Source: G965227875 sp965227875 (GTDB taxonomy: Bacteria > Pseudomonadota > Alphaproteobacteria > Rhizobiales > JAJFHC01). From it: a DNA stretch of 64,000 bases. How positions within the stretch are numbered: the stretch's first letter is position 1; the number at the start of each line of letters is the position of its first letter. Both the position numbers and the translations under genes were made by a program. This document shows positions 8,665-17,314 of the stretch, in pieces. The stretch spans positions 1,612,001 through 1,676,000 of the forward strand of contig OZ245783.1 of the NCBI GenBank assembly GCA_965227875.1. The letters are read 5' to 3'. Under the pieces are notes generated by a model. It ran no database searches. It worked only from the letters and a program-made list of their open reading frames with translations, and was not told where the DNA came from.

Positions 8665-9408
8665 CTAGAACTCGTCCTGCCCGGCGGCCCGCCTGAGGCG
8701 GTCCATGTCCGGCACGGAGAAAATCCGGTTGTCCGCCAGGCTGATGATCCCGGAGGACTTTAACTTGGTGATCTGCCGGCTCACCGTCTCGATGGTCAGG
8801 CCGAGATAATCGGCGATGTCCGCCCGCGTCAGGGGCAGGACGAATTGCGGGAAGAGGCCCGAGCTTCCGTGCGAGCAACCGGTCATGCCGGCACGGCGCG
8901 CAAGCAGGAGCAGGAAGCTCGCCACCTTCTCCTGCGCGGTCTTGCGCCCCAGGAGCACCATCCACTCCCGGGCCGAGTCGAGTTCGTCGAGGGTTTTCGC
9001 GAAGAGCCTGTGCTCCAGCCCGGGATAGGCTTTCAGGAGCCGCTCGAAACCGTCATGGGGAAAACAGCAGATCTCGACGTCGGTGGCCGCTTCGGCGAAA
9101 TAGGGATTGTTCTCGCTGTAGGCGCGACCGAGAAAATCCGGCGGGAACAGAAGGCCGACGATCTGCTGGCGTCCGTCCGCCAGCGTCTTGGTGAGCTTGA
9201 CCACGCCCGACACCACGTTGGCGAAGAACTCTGCCGGCTCCTCGTCCGACATGATCGTCTCGCCCGCCGTCACCAACTTGCGGTGGGCGATGCGGTTCAT
9301 GTGGACCAGTTCTTCCTCGCTCAGCGCGCCGCACACCGCCTGGTGGCGCACCGCGCAATGGTCGCATCGTCCAAGTCCCAGTGACAGGTCTGTTTCCACC
9401 GCCGGCAT
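8665..9408 (-). CDS. fnrL: FnrL-type Crp/Fnr transcriptional regulator
   Basis: Oxygen-responsive activator of 247 aa. Three N-terminal cysteines (RCDHCAVRHQAVC) and a further one in DVEICCF can hold an oxygen-labile [4Fe-4S] cluster as in FNR/FnrL. The effector beta-roll is followed by a dimerisation helix and an HTH (LTRADIADYLGLTIETVSRQ). The ExxSR recognition residues match FNR DNA specificity and the TTGAT-N4-ATCAA box near ccoN. It probably controls ccoNO, the hemerythrin-like gene and the stress protein in this window. Confidence 0.93.
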   Translation of the reverse strand: MPAVETDLSLGLGRCDHCAVRHQAVCGALSEEELVHMNRIAHRKLVTAGETIMSDEEPAEFFANVVSGVVKLTKTLADGRQQIVGLLFPPDFLGRAYSENNPYFAEAATDVEICCFPHDGFERLLKAYPGLEHRLFAKTLDELDSAREWMVLLGRKTAQEKVASFLLLLARRAGMTGCSHGSSGLFPQFVLPLTRADIADYLGLTIETVSRQITKLKSSGIISLADNRIFSVPDMDRLRRAAGQDEF

Positions 9409-9558
9409 GCTCCGGAATTCCTTCAGATGACGGAGTTCTTCCAGAACGGTTCACGCTCCGGCTCGTTCTATCGCACAACGCGACGGCGGTAGCATAGCGG
9501 CAATGCGGGCTTGCGGCAATTTGCCGGTACGCCCCCGAGGGCGGCCGGGCGCCGGGAG

Positions 9559-9984
9559 TCAGTCCCCCGGCGGTTCTTCCGGATAGCGTTCCGCATCCGG
9601 TGGAATGACGACGCCCGGCAGCTTGCTCCGTGTCCAGATGTGATAGGCCGCAGACAGATCCGGCGGCGCGTCGAGCAGCCCGCCCTTCACGCTCGCGGTC
9701 TCCGCATCGTCGCGGCCGACATGCCACAGCCGCGAACCGCAGTCGGGACAGAAATGGCAGTCGAGCGTGTCGCCGGTATGCGTCGGCCGCGACCATGCTT
9801 TCGGGGTGCCCTGCAGGACGCGGATCGCTGCGGCGGGGACGATGACGGAGATGCCGAAGGCCGACGACGACTGCCGCCGGCATTCGGTGCAATGGCAGAC
9901 ATAGATCCGGCGCGGCGGCGCGGCGATTTCGTAGCGGATGCCGCCGCACTGGCACCTGCCGCGCAAGGCGGGGTGTTCGCCCAT
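9559..9984 (-). CDS. GFA/CENP-V family zinc-binding protein
   Basis: Small protein (141 aa) of the glutathione-dependent formaldehyde-activating (GFA) superfamily. It has the paired cysteine sites of that fold: GRCQCGGIRYE, CHCTECRRQSSSAFG and FCPDCGSRLWH. Members bind zinc and are often annotated as aldehyde-activating enzymes, but most have no proven activity. Proline-rich C-terminus (PPDAERYPEEPPGD). No clear operon partner. Confidence 0.88.
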   Translation of the reverse strand: MGEHPALRGRCQCGGIRYEIAAPPRRIYVCHCTECRRQSSSAFGISVIVPAAAIRVLQGTPKAWSRPTHTGDTLDCHFCPDCGSRLWHVGRDDAETASVKGGLLDAPPDLSAAYHIWTRSKLPGVVIPPDAERYPEEPPGD

Positions 9985-10002
9985 GTCTCCTCCGGTTGCG
10001 GT

Positions 10003-10260
10003 CTAGCGGATACGGCTTTCCTCCCACTCATACAGTTCCGGAACCGAGAATGCATCCCTGCGATGGCAGGGAGCGAGCCCGATATCCCGGCGCAGGTGGT
10101 TGCTGAGCCGGCAGAGTTTCTCCCGGGCTTTCATGTGTTCCGATTCCGTGCGCAGGTAATCGCGCAACCGGGCGAACAGTCCCCGGGCGGAAAGGGTGCC
10201 GGACGCGCGGGTTTCCGCGCAGCAGGCGGGGGCTTCGATGACATGTTGCGTTGTGCTCAT
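10003..10260 (-). CDS. DUF1127 domain small protein
   Basis: 85-aa protein ending in a DUF1127-type arginine-rich helix (LCRLSNHLRRDIGLAPC). Such small alphaproteobacterial proteins have been linked to RNA binding and to phosphate and stress responses in other species. The ATG at 10258-10260 (MSTTQHVIEAP) was chosen over the longer frame. It is divergent from the LysR gene with about 100 bp between, so the LysR protein may regulate it. Confidence 0.75.
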   Translation of the reverse strand: MSTTQHVIEAPACCAETRASGTLSARGLFARLRDYLRTESEHMKAREKLCRLSNHLRRDIGLAPCHRRDAFSVPELYEWEESRIR

Positions 10261-10363
10261 GGCTCGTCTCCGATGGTCGGTTCCCCTGAATATCGGAGTG
10301 TCTGCGGCCCGGAACAAACGCCTTTGTTTGACAGGCAGTGTTAGAAAAAGTCACATATCACCC

Positions 10364-11242
10364 ATGCCCCGCCATCTCCCCCCGCTGAATGCTCTGCGCG
10401 CCTTCGAGGCGGCGGGCCGGCGCGAGAGTTTCTCCGGCGCCGCGGAGGAACTCAACGTCACCCACGCCGCCATCAGCCGGCATGTCCGCGGACTCGAGAA
10501 ACGGCTCGGCGTCCAGCTCTTCCGCAACGTCCCGCGCGGCGTCGAACTGACCGAGCCGGGCCGGCGCTACCTGGCCGCCATCACCCCGGCCCTCGACGCC
10601 GTCGCGGAGGCGACAGAGGCGCTCACGGACCGTCTGTCGGGCAACATCACCGTGAGCTGCGAGCCGACCATCGCCTTCAAGTGGCTTGTGCCAAAGCTTG
10701 GCGGCTTTCGCGACCTGCATCCCGATATCGAGGTCGAGCTGGTGTCGACGCCAAAGCTCGCCGACCTCGCCCGGTACGAATGCGACCTCGCCCTGCGGTT
10801 CTGCCGCCTGGGCCCGGCCGACCTTGCCGCGGTCGTGATCAGCGTTTCCCCGGTCTATCCCTACGGTGCGCCGCACATCCCTGTGCCCGCCTCCCCGCGC
10901 GACCTGCTGCAGCACCGGCTGCTGCACGAGGACCGCGGCATGCTGTGGCGCCACTGGTTCGCGGCCGCCGGGGTCCCCGCCGAGGCGCTTCCCGCCACGG
11001 CCACGCCGATCGCGACCCTGCTGGCGGTGGAGGGTGCGCTGGCCGGCCAGGGGCTCGTGCTGACGTCGGCCGAGATCGTCGCCGGTGACGTGCGGGCCGG
11101 CCGCCTTCGGCGTCTCTCCGATATCGGCCTGGAATATGGCGGCTATTACCTCATCTACCTACCCGAAACCGTCCGCCGCCGCCCGGTCGCCGCCTTCCGC
11201 AACTGGCTCATCGACGCCTCCGCCGAACTCCGCCACCCCTGA
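10364..11242 (+). CDS. LysR-family transcriptional regulator (GcvA-like)
   Basis: 292-aa LysR regulator. The N-terminal winged HTH is LNALRAFEAAGRRESFSGAA with AISRHVRGLEKRLG; a periplasmic-binding-like effector domain follows. The LPPLNALRAFEAA opening and YLIYLPETVRRRP near the C-terminus resemble the GcvA subgroup. The start is ATG 10364; longer frames read into the divergent DUF1127 gene. Target and effector are unknown. Confidence 0.92.
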   Translation: MPRHLPPLNALRAFEAAGRRESFSGAAEELNVTHAAISRHVRGLEKRLGVQLFRNVPRGVELTEPGRRYLAAITPALDAVAEATEALTDRLSGNITVSCEPTIAFKWLVPKLGGFRDLHPDIEVELVSTPKLADLARYECDLALRFCRLGPADLAAVVISVSPVYPYGAPHIPVPASPRDLLQHRLLHEDRGMLWRHWFAAAGVPAEALPATATPIATLLAVEGALAGQGLVLTSAEIVAGDVRAGRLRRLSDIGLEYGGYYLIYLPETVRRRPVAAFRNWLIDASAELRHP

Positions 11243-11933
11243 CCCGGCCCGTTTCCCGTAAGTCCGCAAGGACGGTCCGGGACCGTCCCAGACTCAGGCC
11301 TCGGTCCTAAACGCCCCCGGATCGCACTCACGCGCGTCCGGGGAACGCGGGAGTGGTGCCCCGGATCGCGCCACGGCTTGTCTGGGGAATGGAGGCGAGG
11401 TGGAGCCATCCGTTTCCCGGAAGTCCGTAAGGACTATCCGGGACCGTCCCAGACTCAGGGTTCAGGCCCGAACGGCCCCGGATCGCGCTCTCGCGCGTCC
11501 GGGGAACGCGGGAGTGATGCCCCGCATCGCGCCGCCTCACGTCCGGGGTACGGAGGAGAGGTGGAGCGCAAGGACAGGCCCAGCCACCCGTTTCCCGGAA
11601 GTCCGCAAGGACTGTCCGGGACCGTCCCAAACTCAGGCTTCAGGCCTAAACGACCCCGGATCGCGCTCACGCGTGTCCGGGGAACGCGGGAGTGGTGCCT
11701 GGAACGCACCGCCGCGTCCGGGGAACGGAGGAGTGGTGGAGCGCAAGAACAGGCCAAGCCTCCCGTTTCCCGGAAGTCCGACAGGACTGTCCGGGACCGT
11801 TCCAAACTCAGGCCTCAGGCCTCAGTCCGGAACGGCCCCGGATCGCGCTCACGCGCGTCCGGGGAACGCGGGAGTGGTGCCTGGGACGCGCCGACTCTCG
11901 TCCGGGGAACGGAGGAGTCGCCCCCGCAAGGTC
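11243..11933. repeat. tandem repeat block, about 160-178 bp units, four copies
   Basis: Non-coding gap filled with four tandem units starting near 11251, 11412, 11590 and 11765. Each contains hairpin module A (CCCGG, AGTCC, a GCAA-type loop, GGACT, CCGGG, flanked by GTTT and AC) and hairpin module B (CCCCGGA, CGCG, CTCA, CGCG, TCCGGGG). Open frames here are low-complexity and not credible genes. Confidence 0.9.
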
Positions 11934-13595
11934 TCAGCCCGCGCGGTGGACGGTGAGTTGCGGGAAGGGGATGGACCAGCGCTGTTCGGTGCAGATGTCG
12001 ACCACGTGGGCGGCGAGGGCGCGTTCGACGTCCTCGCACAGGTGGGCGGAGCGGCCGCGGATGTCCGCCTCGACCTCGAAGTCGAGCGACGAGGCGCCGG
12101 CGCGCAGGAAGTCCACGTTGACGGCGACGAGATCCTGTTCCGGCACGAGCGACAGGAGCCGCCGCCCCATCTCCTCGCGGACCACCTCGCGCACGGTCGT
12201 CGTGGCGATCGCCTGGTGGGCGTAGTCGATGCCGAACTCGACCTCCACCCGGTAGTCATGGGACAGGTTGACCGGGTTCATGGTGAGGAAGGTTTCCGTC
12301 GTGTAGGTGATCACCGCCCCGCCGAAGAGCCGGATCTGCACCATTTCCGGGCTCTGGAACACGACCTCGCCGATATGTTCGTCGGACAGCTTCACCCATT
12401 CGCCCTCGCGCGAGGGGAACCATGCCTCGTCGGTGGCCAGAGGCCGCGAATGCAGCCCGATCAGTTCGCGCACCGGCAGGGTCACCGTGCCGGCGCTCAG
12501 CAGCGGGTTGACCAGCGTCGTGTAGTAGCTGAGGTCGGTCACCAGCCACGGCACGCCGTTGAAGACCACGCGCTCGCCCTCCTGCACCGCGCCCAGGTTG
12601 AGCAGGAGCGCGATCTGTTCGATCAGGTTGGGCAGCATCTTGATCATCACCCAGCCGGCGGCGAGCAGGAAGATGATGGCGAGTGTCATCAGCAGCCAGT
12701 CATTGCGGGCGTTGAAGACGTAGAGCATGGACCCGACCGCGAAGAGCACGGTAAGCACCTGGTAGAACAGGCCGAAGACCCGCCCCCGGAAGGACCGTCC
12801 GCCGGATAGGCGCACCGGGATCCGCGGGCCCAGGAACCGCCGGGCGAACTGCATGACGATGAACACGAGCGTGAAGATGCCGGTGCCGAGAAGGAAGTTC
12901 AGGCCCCGGTCGCGGATGAAGTCGGTGAACGCCGCCCCCGCCCGGCTCACCGCGGTTTCGCGCCCGTTCAGCCTGGTCTCGATCTGCCGGTCCAGCGAGG
13001 TGATGAAGTCGCGCGCATCGCCGCGGCGCGCCCGCCACTGGACGAGCAGCCGGTCGAGGCGCCCGGCGACTTCCGGGTCCTCGCTATCCCCGCGCAGGGC
13101 CTCGAGGCTGGCCACCGCCTCGCGGGCGGTCTCGAGCTGGCTCGCGGCGACGAACCGCTTGTGCCGCAGGGTCTCGATCTGCCGCGACTCCGCCGTCGCC
13201 ATCTTGAGCATGATGACGAGCGGCTGGACCAGTTGCTGGAGTTCCTTCTGGATGTCGATCTCGCCCTGCTGCGAGAGCGCGAACTTGTCGGACGCGCCCC
13301 CGGTGGCCAGGGCGTCGAACTGGGACTGGAGCTGGGCGACTTCCTGCTGAAGCTGCTTGAGGTCTTCCTGCAGCGCCTTCTTCTCGTCGTCTCCGGCCGC
13401 CTCGATGCGCGCACGAAGGTCTTCCATGCGCTGCAACTTCTCCGCCTCGCTGCGGATCAGCGAGCGCATCGCGCCGCCGGCGGCCCCATCCGCCTGCACC
13501 CCCGCGGAGCCGGACTGCGCAAGGGCGGCCGGTGCGGCGACGGCGAGAAAAACGAGGCATGAGAGAAAGGCGAGGAAACTTGGCACGCGTGTCAT
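11934..13595 (-). CDS. MscS-like mechanosensitive channel family protein with coiled-coil N-terminus
   Basis: 553 aa. A signal peptide (about residues 1-27, ending AALAQS) leads to a periplasmic coiled-coil segment rich in E/K/Q (about 50-120). Membrane helices follow (ILGTGIFTLVFIVMQF, LFYQVLTVLFAVGSMLYVF, LLMTLAIIFLLAAGWVMI), then a soluble MscS-like beta domain (GERVVFNGVPWLVTDLSYY). It is 95 bp downstream of comC on the same strand. Export of an anion such as sulfite is only a speculation from context. The frame continues upstream, but that is the shadow of comC. Confidence 0.8.
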   Translation of the reverse strand: MTRVPSFLAFLSCLVFLAVAAPAALAQSGSAGVQADGAAGGAMRSLIRSEAEKLQRMEDLRARIEAAGDDEKKALQEDLKQLQQEVAQLQSQFDALATGGASDKFALSQQGEIDIQKELQQLVQPLVIMLKMATAESRQIETLRHKRFVAASQLETAREAVASLEALRGDSEDPEVAGRLDRLLVQWRARRGDARDFITSLDRQIETRLNGRETAVSRAGAAFTDFIRDRGLNFLLGTGIFTLVFIVMQFARRFLGPRIPVRLSGGRSFRGRVFGLFYQVLTVLFAVGSMLYVFNARNDWLLMTLAIIFLLAAGWVMIKMLPNLIEQIALLLNLGAVQEGERVVFNGVPWLVTDLSYYTTLVNPLLSAGTVTLPVRELIGLHSRPLATDEAWFPSREGEWVKLSDEHIGEVVFQSPEMVQIRLFGGAVITYTTETFLTMNPVNLSHDYRVEVEFGIDYAHQAIATTTVREVVREEMGRRLLSLVPEQDLVAVNVDFLRAGASSLDFEVEADIRGRSAHLCEDVERALAAHVVDICTEQRWSIPFPQLTVHRAG

Positions 13596-13690
13596 CGAAC
13601 GCTCCGGGCTGGACGCTGCAGGTGATAACGCGAACGCCCTGCCCGCGCCACCGGCATTTGCCGCCGTCCCGGCAGCACCGGCGCGAAGCC

Positions 13691-14710
13691 TCACCTGTCG
13701 CCGGCGATCTCTCCGGCCTTGGCCCAGGCGGCGGCATCGACCGTGACCCCGTCCTTTGCCGCGGCCCGCGCGGCCAGGCGGCGCGAGCCCGGCAGGCGCA
13801 CGCCCTCCTGGCTTTCCATGGCGGCGACCAGGATCTCGAGACGGTCGGCGAACGCCTCGCCGCCGGCCATGACGTCCGGGTCGATGGCGATGACGAACTG
13901 GCCGACTCCCGGCGGTTCGCCTTCGCCGGTGAAGAAGGACGTCGCCTCGAAGCCGAAATTGGCCCCCGTGAGCCCGGCCGCGAGGATCTCGATCAGGAAG
14001 GCGAGCGCCGCCCCCTTCGCGCCGCCCAGCGGCTGCATCGTGCCCTGAAGCGCGGCCTCGGGATCGGTCGTCGGCCGTCCCTGCCTGTCGAGCGCCCAGC
14101 CTTCGGGAATGGACTCGCCCGCCTGCTGCGCCTTGAGGATCTGCCCGCGCGCGATCTGCGAGGTGGCCAGGTCGATCACCACCGGGTCCGTGTCCTTCCT
14201 CGGGGCGGACAGGGCGACCGGGTTGGTGCCGAAGACACCGGTCTTGCCGCCCCAGGGGGCGATGGCCTTCGGCGTGTTGGCGAAGATCAGCGCCAGTACG
14301 CCCGATCCGGCGAGCCGCTCGGCATGCCAGCCGATGACGCCGCAGTGATGGGACCGCTTGACCGCGGCCGCGGCGATGCCGTGCTCGCGCGCGAGCCCCG
14401 GCAGGCGGTCGACGACGAGGTCGAAGGCGGGAAAGGCGAAACCGTGGGCGGCGTCCACCGCGAGGCAGGACGGCCGCGGCAGTTCTGCCTCGGGAGACGC
14501 ATGGCCGTCCACCTTGCCGCTCAGCGACTGGGCGCAATAGCTGGGGATGCGCGACAGGCCGTGTCCCTTGTGGCCGTCGATCTCGGCCGCCGCGAGCGCG
14601 CGGGCGACCGACGCCGCGACCGCGGGCGAGGTGTTGCTTTCCGCGATGGCGCGCGCCATGCGGTTCTCCAGGTCCTTCGCCGTGACGGTGACGGTGCCGC
14701 GTTCGCTCAT
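13691..14710 (-). CDS. comC: Ldh-family oxidoreductase, probable (R)-sulfolactate dehydrogenase
   Basis: 339-aa NAD(P)-dependent enzyme of the malate/L-sulfolactate dehydrogenase fold. Landmarks are DGHKGHGLSRIPSY, KRSHHCGVIGWHAE, GTNPVALSAPRKD and PLGGAKGAALAFL. In sulfolactate-degrading bacteria ComC together with SlcC interconverts (S)- and (R)-sulfolactate through sulfopyruvate so that the lyase SuyAB can use both. Here it overlaps slcC by ATGA at 14707-14710 and lies in one operon with suyAB, which supports the specific assignment over generic malate dehydrogenase. Confidence 0.82.
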   Translation of the reverse strand: MSERGTVTVTAKDLENRMARAIAESNTSPAVAASVARALAAAEIDGHKGHGLSRIPSYCAQSLSGKVDGHASPEAELPRPSCLAVDAAHGFAFPAFDLVVDRLPGLAREHGIAAAAVKRSHHCGVIGWHAERLAGSGVLALIFANTPKAIAPWGGKTGVFGTNPVALSAPRKDTDPVVIDLATSQIARGQILKAQQAGESIPEGWALDRQGRPTTDPEAALQGTMQPLGGAKGAALAFLIEILAAGLTGANFGFEATSFFTGEGEPPGVGQFVIAIDPDVMAGGEAFADRLEILVAAMESQEGVRLPGSRRLAARAAAKDGVTVDAAAWAKAGEIAGDR

Positions 14711-15627
14711 GGCTGTCCTCCCAGGACGCGCAGCACGTTCTCGGCGGTGAGAGCGCTCACGCGCGTGTTGGCCTCATGCGTGATTCCGGCAATATGGGGC
14801 GTCAGGACGAGATTTGGAACATCCCTGAAACGCGCACCGGCCTCCGCGCCGAGCGGTTCCTCCTCGAACACGTCGAGGGCGGCGCCGCCGAGATGGCCGG
14901 AGACGAGCGCCGCGCAGAGGGCAGGCTCGTCGACGATGCCGCCGCGCGCGGTATCGATCAGCACCGCGCCCGGCTTCATCGCCGCCAGGGCCGTCTCGCC
15001 GATCAGCCCCCGCGTCGCCTCGATGAGGGGGACGTGCAGGCTGACGATGTCGGCGCGCGACAGCAGGTCCTCGAACCCGGCCGCTTCGACGCCGTCCATG
15101 GAAATGCCCGCCGGGTCGTGGGCGATCACGTCGAGCCCGAGCGCCATCGCCCGGGCCGCCGTCTCGCGGCCGATGGAGCCGAAGCCGACGAGTCCCAGGA
15201 CCGCCCCCGCGACCTCGCGGCCCATGAGCGCCTCGCGCGGCCAGGTCCCCGCGATCACCTCGGCGTTCGCCGCATAGGCGCCGCGGCGCAGCATCATCGC
15301 CGTGGCGATGACGTATTCCGCCACCGCACCGGCATTGGCCCCGGTGGCGGGCAACACGGCCACGCCGCGTTGGGCGGCCGCGTCGAGATCGATATTGTCG
15401 AGCCCCACCCCGAGCCGGCCCACCGCCTTGAGCTTCGGCCCCGCGGCCAGTAGCCCCGCGGTCACCTGCGTCTTGTTGCGCACGATGATGGCCCGCGCCT
15501 CGCCCAGCAGCGCCGCGATGGCATCCGGCCGGTCCCACAGGTCCGGGTCGTGGTGGACGGAGGTGACGCCGCGCAGCCGGTCGACGGCGGCGGCGTCTAT
15601 GAATTCGGTGATGATGATGTCGGCCAT
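14707..15627 (-). CDS. slcC: D-2-hydroxyacid dehydrogenase family, probable (S)-sulfolactate dehydrogenase
   Basis: 306-aa NAD-dependent enzyme of the phosphoglycerate-dehydrogenase type. The Rossmann motif is GLVGFGSIGRE; catalytic Arg, Glu and His lie in DTARGGIVDE, EEEPLG and LTPHIAG. SlcC oxidises (S)-sulfolactate to sulfopyruvate, which ComC reduces to the (R)-form used by the lyase. The operon position between suyB and comC matches sulfolactate racemisation clusters. It starts 93 bp downstream of suyB. Confidence 0.83.
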   Translation of the reverse strand: MADIIITEFIDAAAVDRLRGVTSVHHDPDLWDRPDAIAALLGEARAIIVRNKTQVTAGLLAAGPKLKAVGRLGVGLDNIDLDAAAQRGVAVLPATGANAGAVAEYVIATAMMLRRGAYAANAEVIAGTWPREALMGREVAGAVLGLVGFGSIGRETAARAMALGLDVIAHDPAGISMDGVEAAGFEDLLSRADIVSLHVPLIEATRGLIGETALAAMKPGAVLIDTARGGIVDEPALCAALVSGHLGGAALDVFEEEPLGAEAGARFRDVPNLVLTPHIAGITHEANTRVSALTAENVLRVLGGQP

Positions 15628-15720
15628 GCCGGCTCCGCTCGGTTCGGGGAAGGACCGGGCGAGCCGTGCGTCCCGGAGCCGGACGGGCCGGCCCCGGGCT
15701 GCGCCCCCCGGCGCGTTTCG

Positions 15721-16890
15721 TCAGGCGCTGCGGTAGAGCTTGGTCATCACGAATTCGCGGTGACCGAGCGCCTCGGCGGCCGTGTTGCGGCCGTTGGCGG
15801 TGCGCACGATCATGTCGATCAGCGAGTCGCCGGCCTGGTCGATGGTCTGGTCGCGGCGCAGGATGCCGGAGACATCGACGTCGATATGCTCCGACATGGT
15901 GCGGATGGTGCGCGGGTTGGCCGTGATCTTGATCACCGGCACGATCGGGTTGCCGATGATGTTGCCCTGGCCGGTCGGGAAGGTGTGGACCACGTAGCCC
16001 GCCGCCCCCATGAGCGTGACGCATTCCGCGGCCGCCGAGGAGGTGTCCATGAAATAGAGGCCCGGCCCCTTGGCCGGGGCCTCCGCGGGCTCCAGAACAT
16101 CGATGTAGGTCGACTCGCGGCCGATCTTTTCCAGGTTGCCCAGCGCCTTTTCCTCGATGGTGGTCAGCCCACCCTCGATATTGCCCTTGGTCGGCTGGCT
16201 TTCCGACAGGTCGCTGGTCTTGAAGGGCTCGATCACCTCGTCCATGTAGGCCTGCCAGGTCGCCATGAACTTCTCACCGGCCTCGTCATTGGCCGCACGC
16301 GCCCTGCACAGGTGCTCCGCACCGGTGATTTCCGACGTCTCGCCGAAGCAGCCGTAGATGCCCTTGGGCAGCAGCTTGTCGTACATGTTGCCGACGGTGG
16401 GGCAGGAGCCCAGACCCGTCGTGGTGTCGGACTCGCCGCACTTGGTCGAGACCCAGAGCTCGGAGAGGTCGCATTCCTCGCGCTGCAGTTCGGTCGCCCA
16501 GTGGACGAATTCCTTGGCCTTGCGCGACGCCGCCGCGATCGTGGCGATGTCGCCGTGCTGCTCGATGGAGAAACCCGCCACCGGCTTGCCCGTCTTTGCG
16601 ATGCCGTCGGTGATGACTTCCGTCCAGCCCGGCTCGATGCCGATGACGACCACGGCCGCCACGTTGGGATTGGCGCCGGTACCGATCATGGTGCGGAAAT
16701 GCAGGTCGAGATCCTCGCCGAACTGCAGCCGGCCATAGGCGTGCGGCAGGGCCATGGTGCCCTTGATGTTGTTGGCCACCGCCTCGCAGGCGGCGTTGGA
16801 AATGTCGTCGACGGGAAGGATGATGACGTGGTTGCGCACGCCCACGCGTCCGTTCTCGCGCCGGTAGGCATGGATTTTCTGGTCGGTCAT
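15721..16890 (-). CDS. suyB: (R)-3-sulfolactate sulfo-lyase, large subunit
   Basis: 389-aa protein of the altronate/galactarate dehydratase (UxaA) family. Recognisable stretches are GRVGVRNHVIILPVDDISN, STKCGESDTTTGLGSCPTVG (cysteines for metal) and GNIEGGLTTIEEKALGN. With SuyA it cleaves 3-sulfolactate to pyruvate and sulfite in the cytoplasm. It follows suyA after 13 bp. The split into a separate small subunit plus the slcC/comC neighbours points to SuyB rather than altronate dehydratase. Confidence 0.88.
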   Translation of the reverse strand: MTDQKIHAYRRENGRVGVRNHVIILPVDDISNAACEAVANNIKGTMALPHAYGRLQFGEDLDLHFRTMIGTGANPNVAAVVVIGIEPGWTEVITDGIAKTGKPVAGFSIEQHGDIATIAAASRKAKEFVHWATELQREECDLSELWVSTKCGESDTTTGLGSCPTVGNMYDKLLPKGIYGCFGETSEITGAEHLCRARAANDEAGEKFMATWQAYMDEVIEPFKTSDLSESQPTKGNIEGGLTTIEEKALGNLEKIGRESTYIDVLEPAEAPAKGPGLYFMDTSSAAAECVTLMGAAGYVVHTFPTGQGNIIGNPIVPVIKITANPRTIRTMSEHIDVDVSGILRRDQTIDQAGDSLIDMIVRTANGRNTAAEALGHREFVMTKLYRSA

Positions 16891-16903
16891 GTGTCTGTCT
16901 CCC

Positions 16904-17191
16904 TTACCAGCGCTTGGTCTTCAGGTTGTGGACATGGACGTGGCCGCCCTTCTCCACCCCGGCGACCGTCTTGCCGATGTCCTCGCCGTACTTGATGATG
17001 GTGTCGCCCTCGGCGAGGTCGGTCAGCGCCACCTTGTGGCCGATCGGCACGTCCGCCTTCGCGGTCAGCCGGAAGTCGGAATTGTCCTCGGTGACGACGC
17101 ACAGCATGTCGGTGCCGGCCGTCAGGCCCTCGACCACGACCACGCCGACATTGTCGCCCTTGTGATGCACCAGAAGTTGGGGAACGCTCAC
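16904..17191 (-). CDS. suyA: (R)-3-sulfolactate sulfo-lyase, small subunit
   Basis: 95-aa SAF-domain protein (LLVHHKGDNVGVVVVEGL, PIGHKVALTDLAEGDTIIKYG, HVHNLKTKRW) forming the small half of the sulfo-lyase with SuyB. The start is GTG at 17189-17191 (MSVPQLL), preceded by GGGAG; no ATG fits the family N-terminus. It is the first gene of suyA-suyB-slcC-comC, divergent from the GntR regulator across a 123-bp promoter region. Confidence 0.87.
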   Translation of the reverse strand: MSVPQLLVHHKGDNVGVVVVEGLTAGTDMLCVVTEDNSDFRLTAKADVPIGHKVALTDLAEGDTIIKYGEDIGKTVAGVEKGGHVHVHNLKTKRW

Positions 17192-17273
17192 TGGCCTTTT
17201 CTCCCTGAAATTTGAGTTGTCCGGTTTGTTCCTGTCCGCCGGCGCCGCGGGTCTTCCTGCCGCGCGTCCGACA

Positions 17274-17287
17274 GTCTTGTATAAGAC
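17274..17287. promoter_or_regulatory. candidate GntR operator between suyA and its regulator
   Basis: GTCTT-GTAT-AAGAC is a perfect inverted repeat, immediately followed by a second ATAAGAC (17288-17294). It lies in the divergent promoter region 27 bp upstream of the GntR gene and resembles HutC-subfamily operators with a TATA-like core. Confidence 0.6.
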
Positions 17288-17314
17288 ATAAGACTGCACT
17301 AGAGTCAACCGGAC

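Noticed and set aside
15721..16890. Altronate dehydratase
   Set aside because: A separate small subunit plus slcC and comC in the same operon fit sulfolactate sulfo-lyase better.
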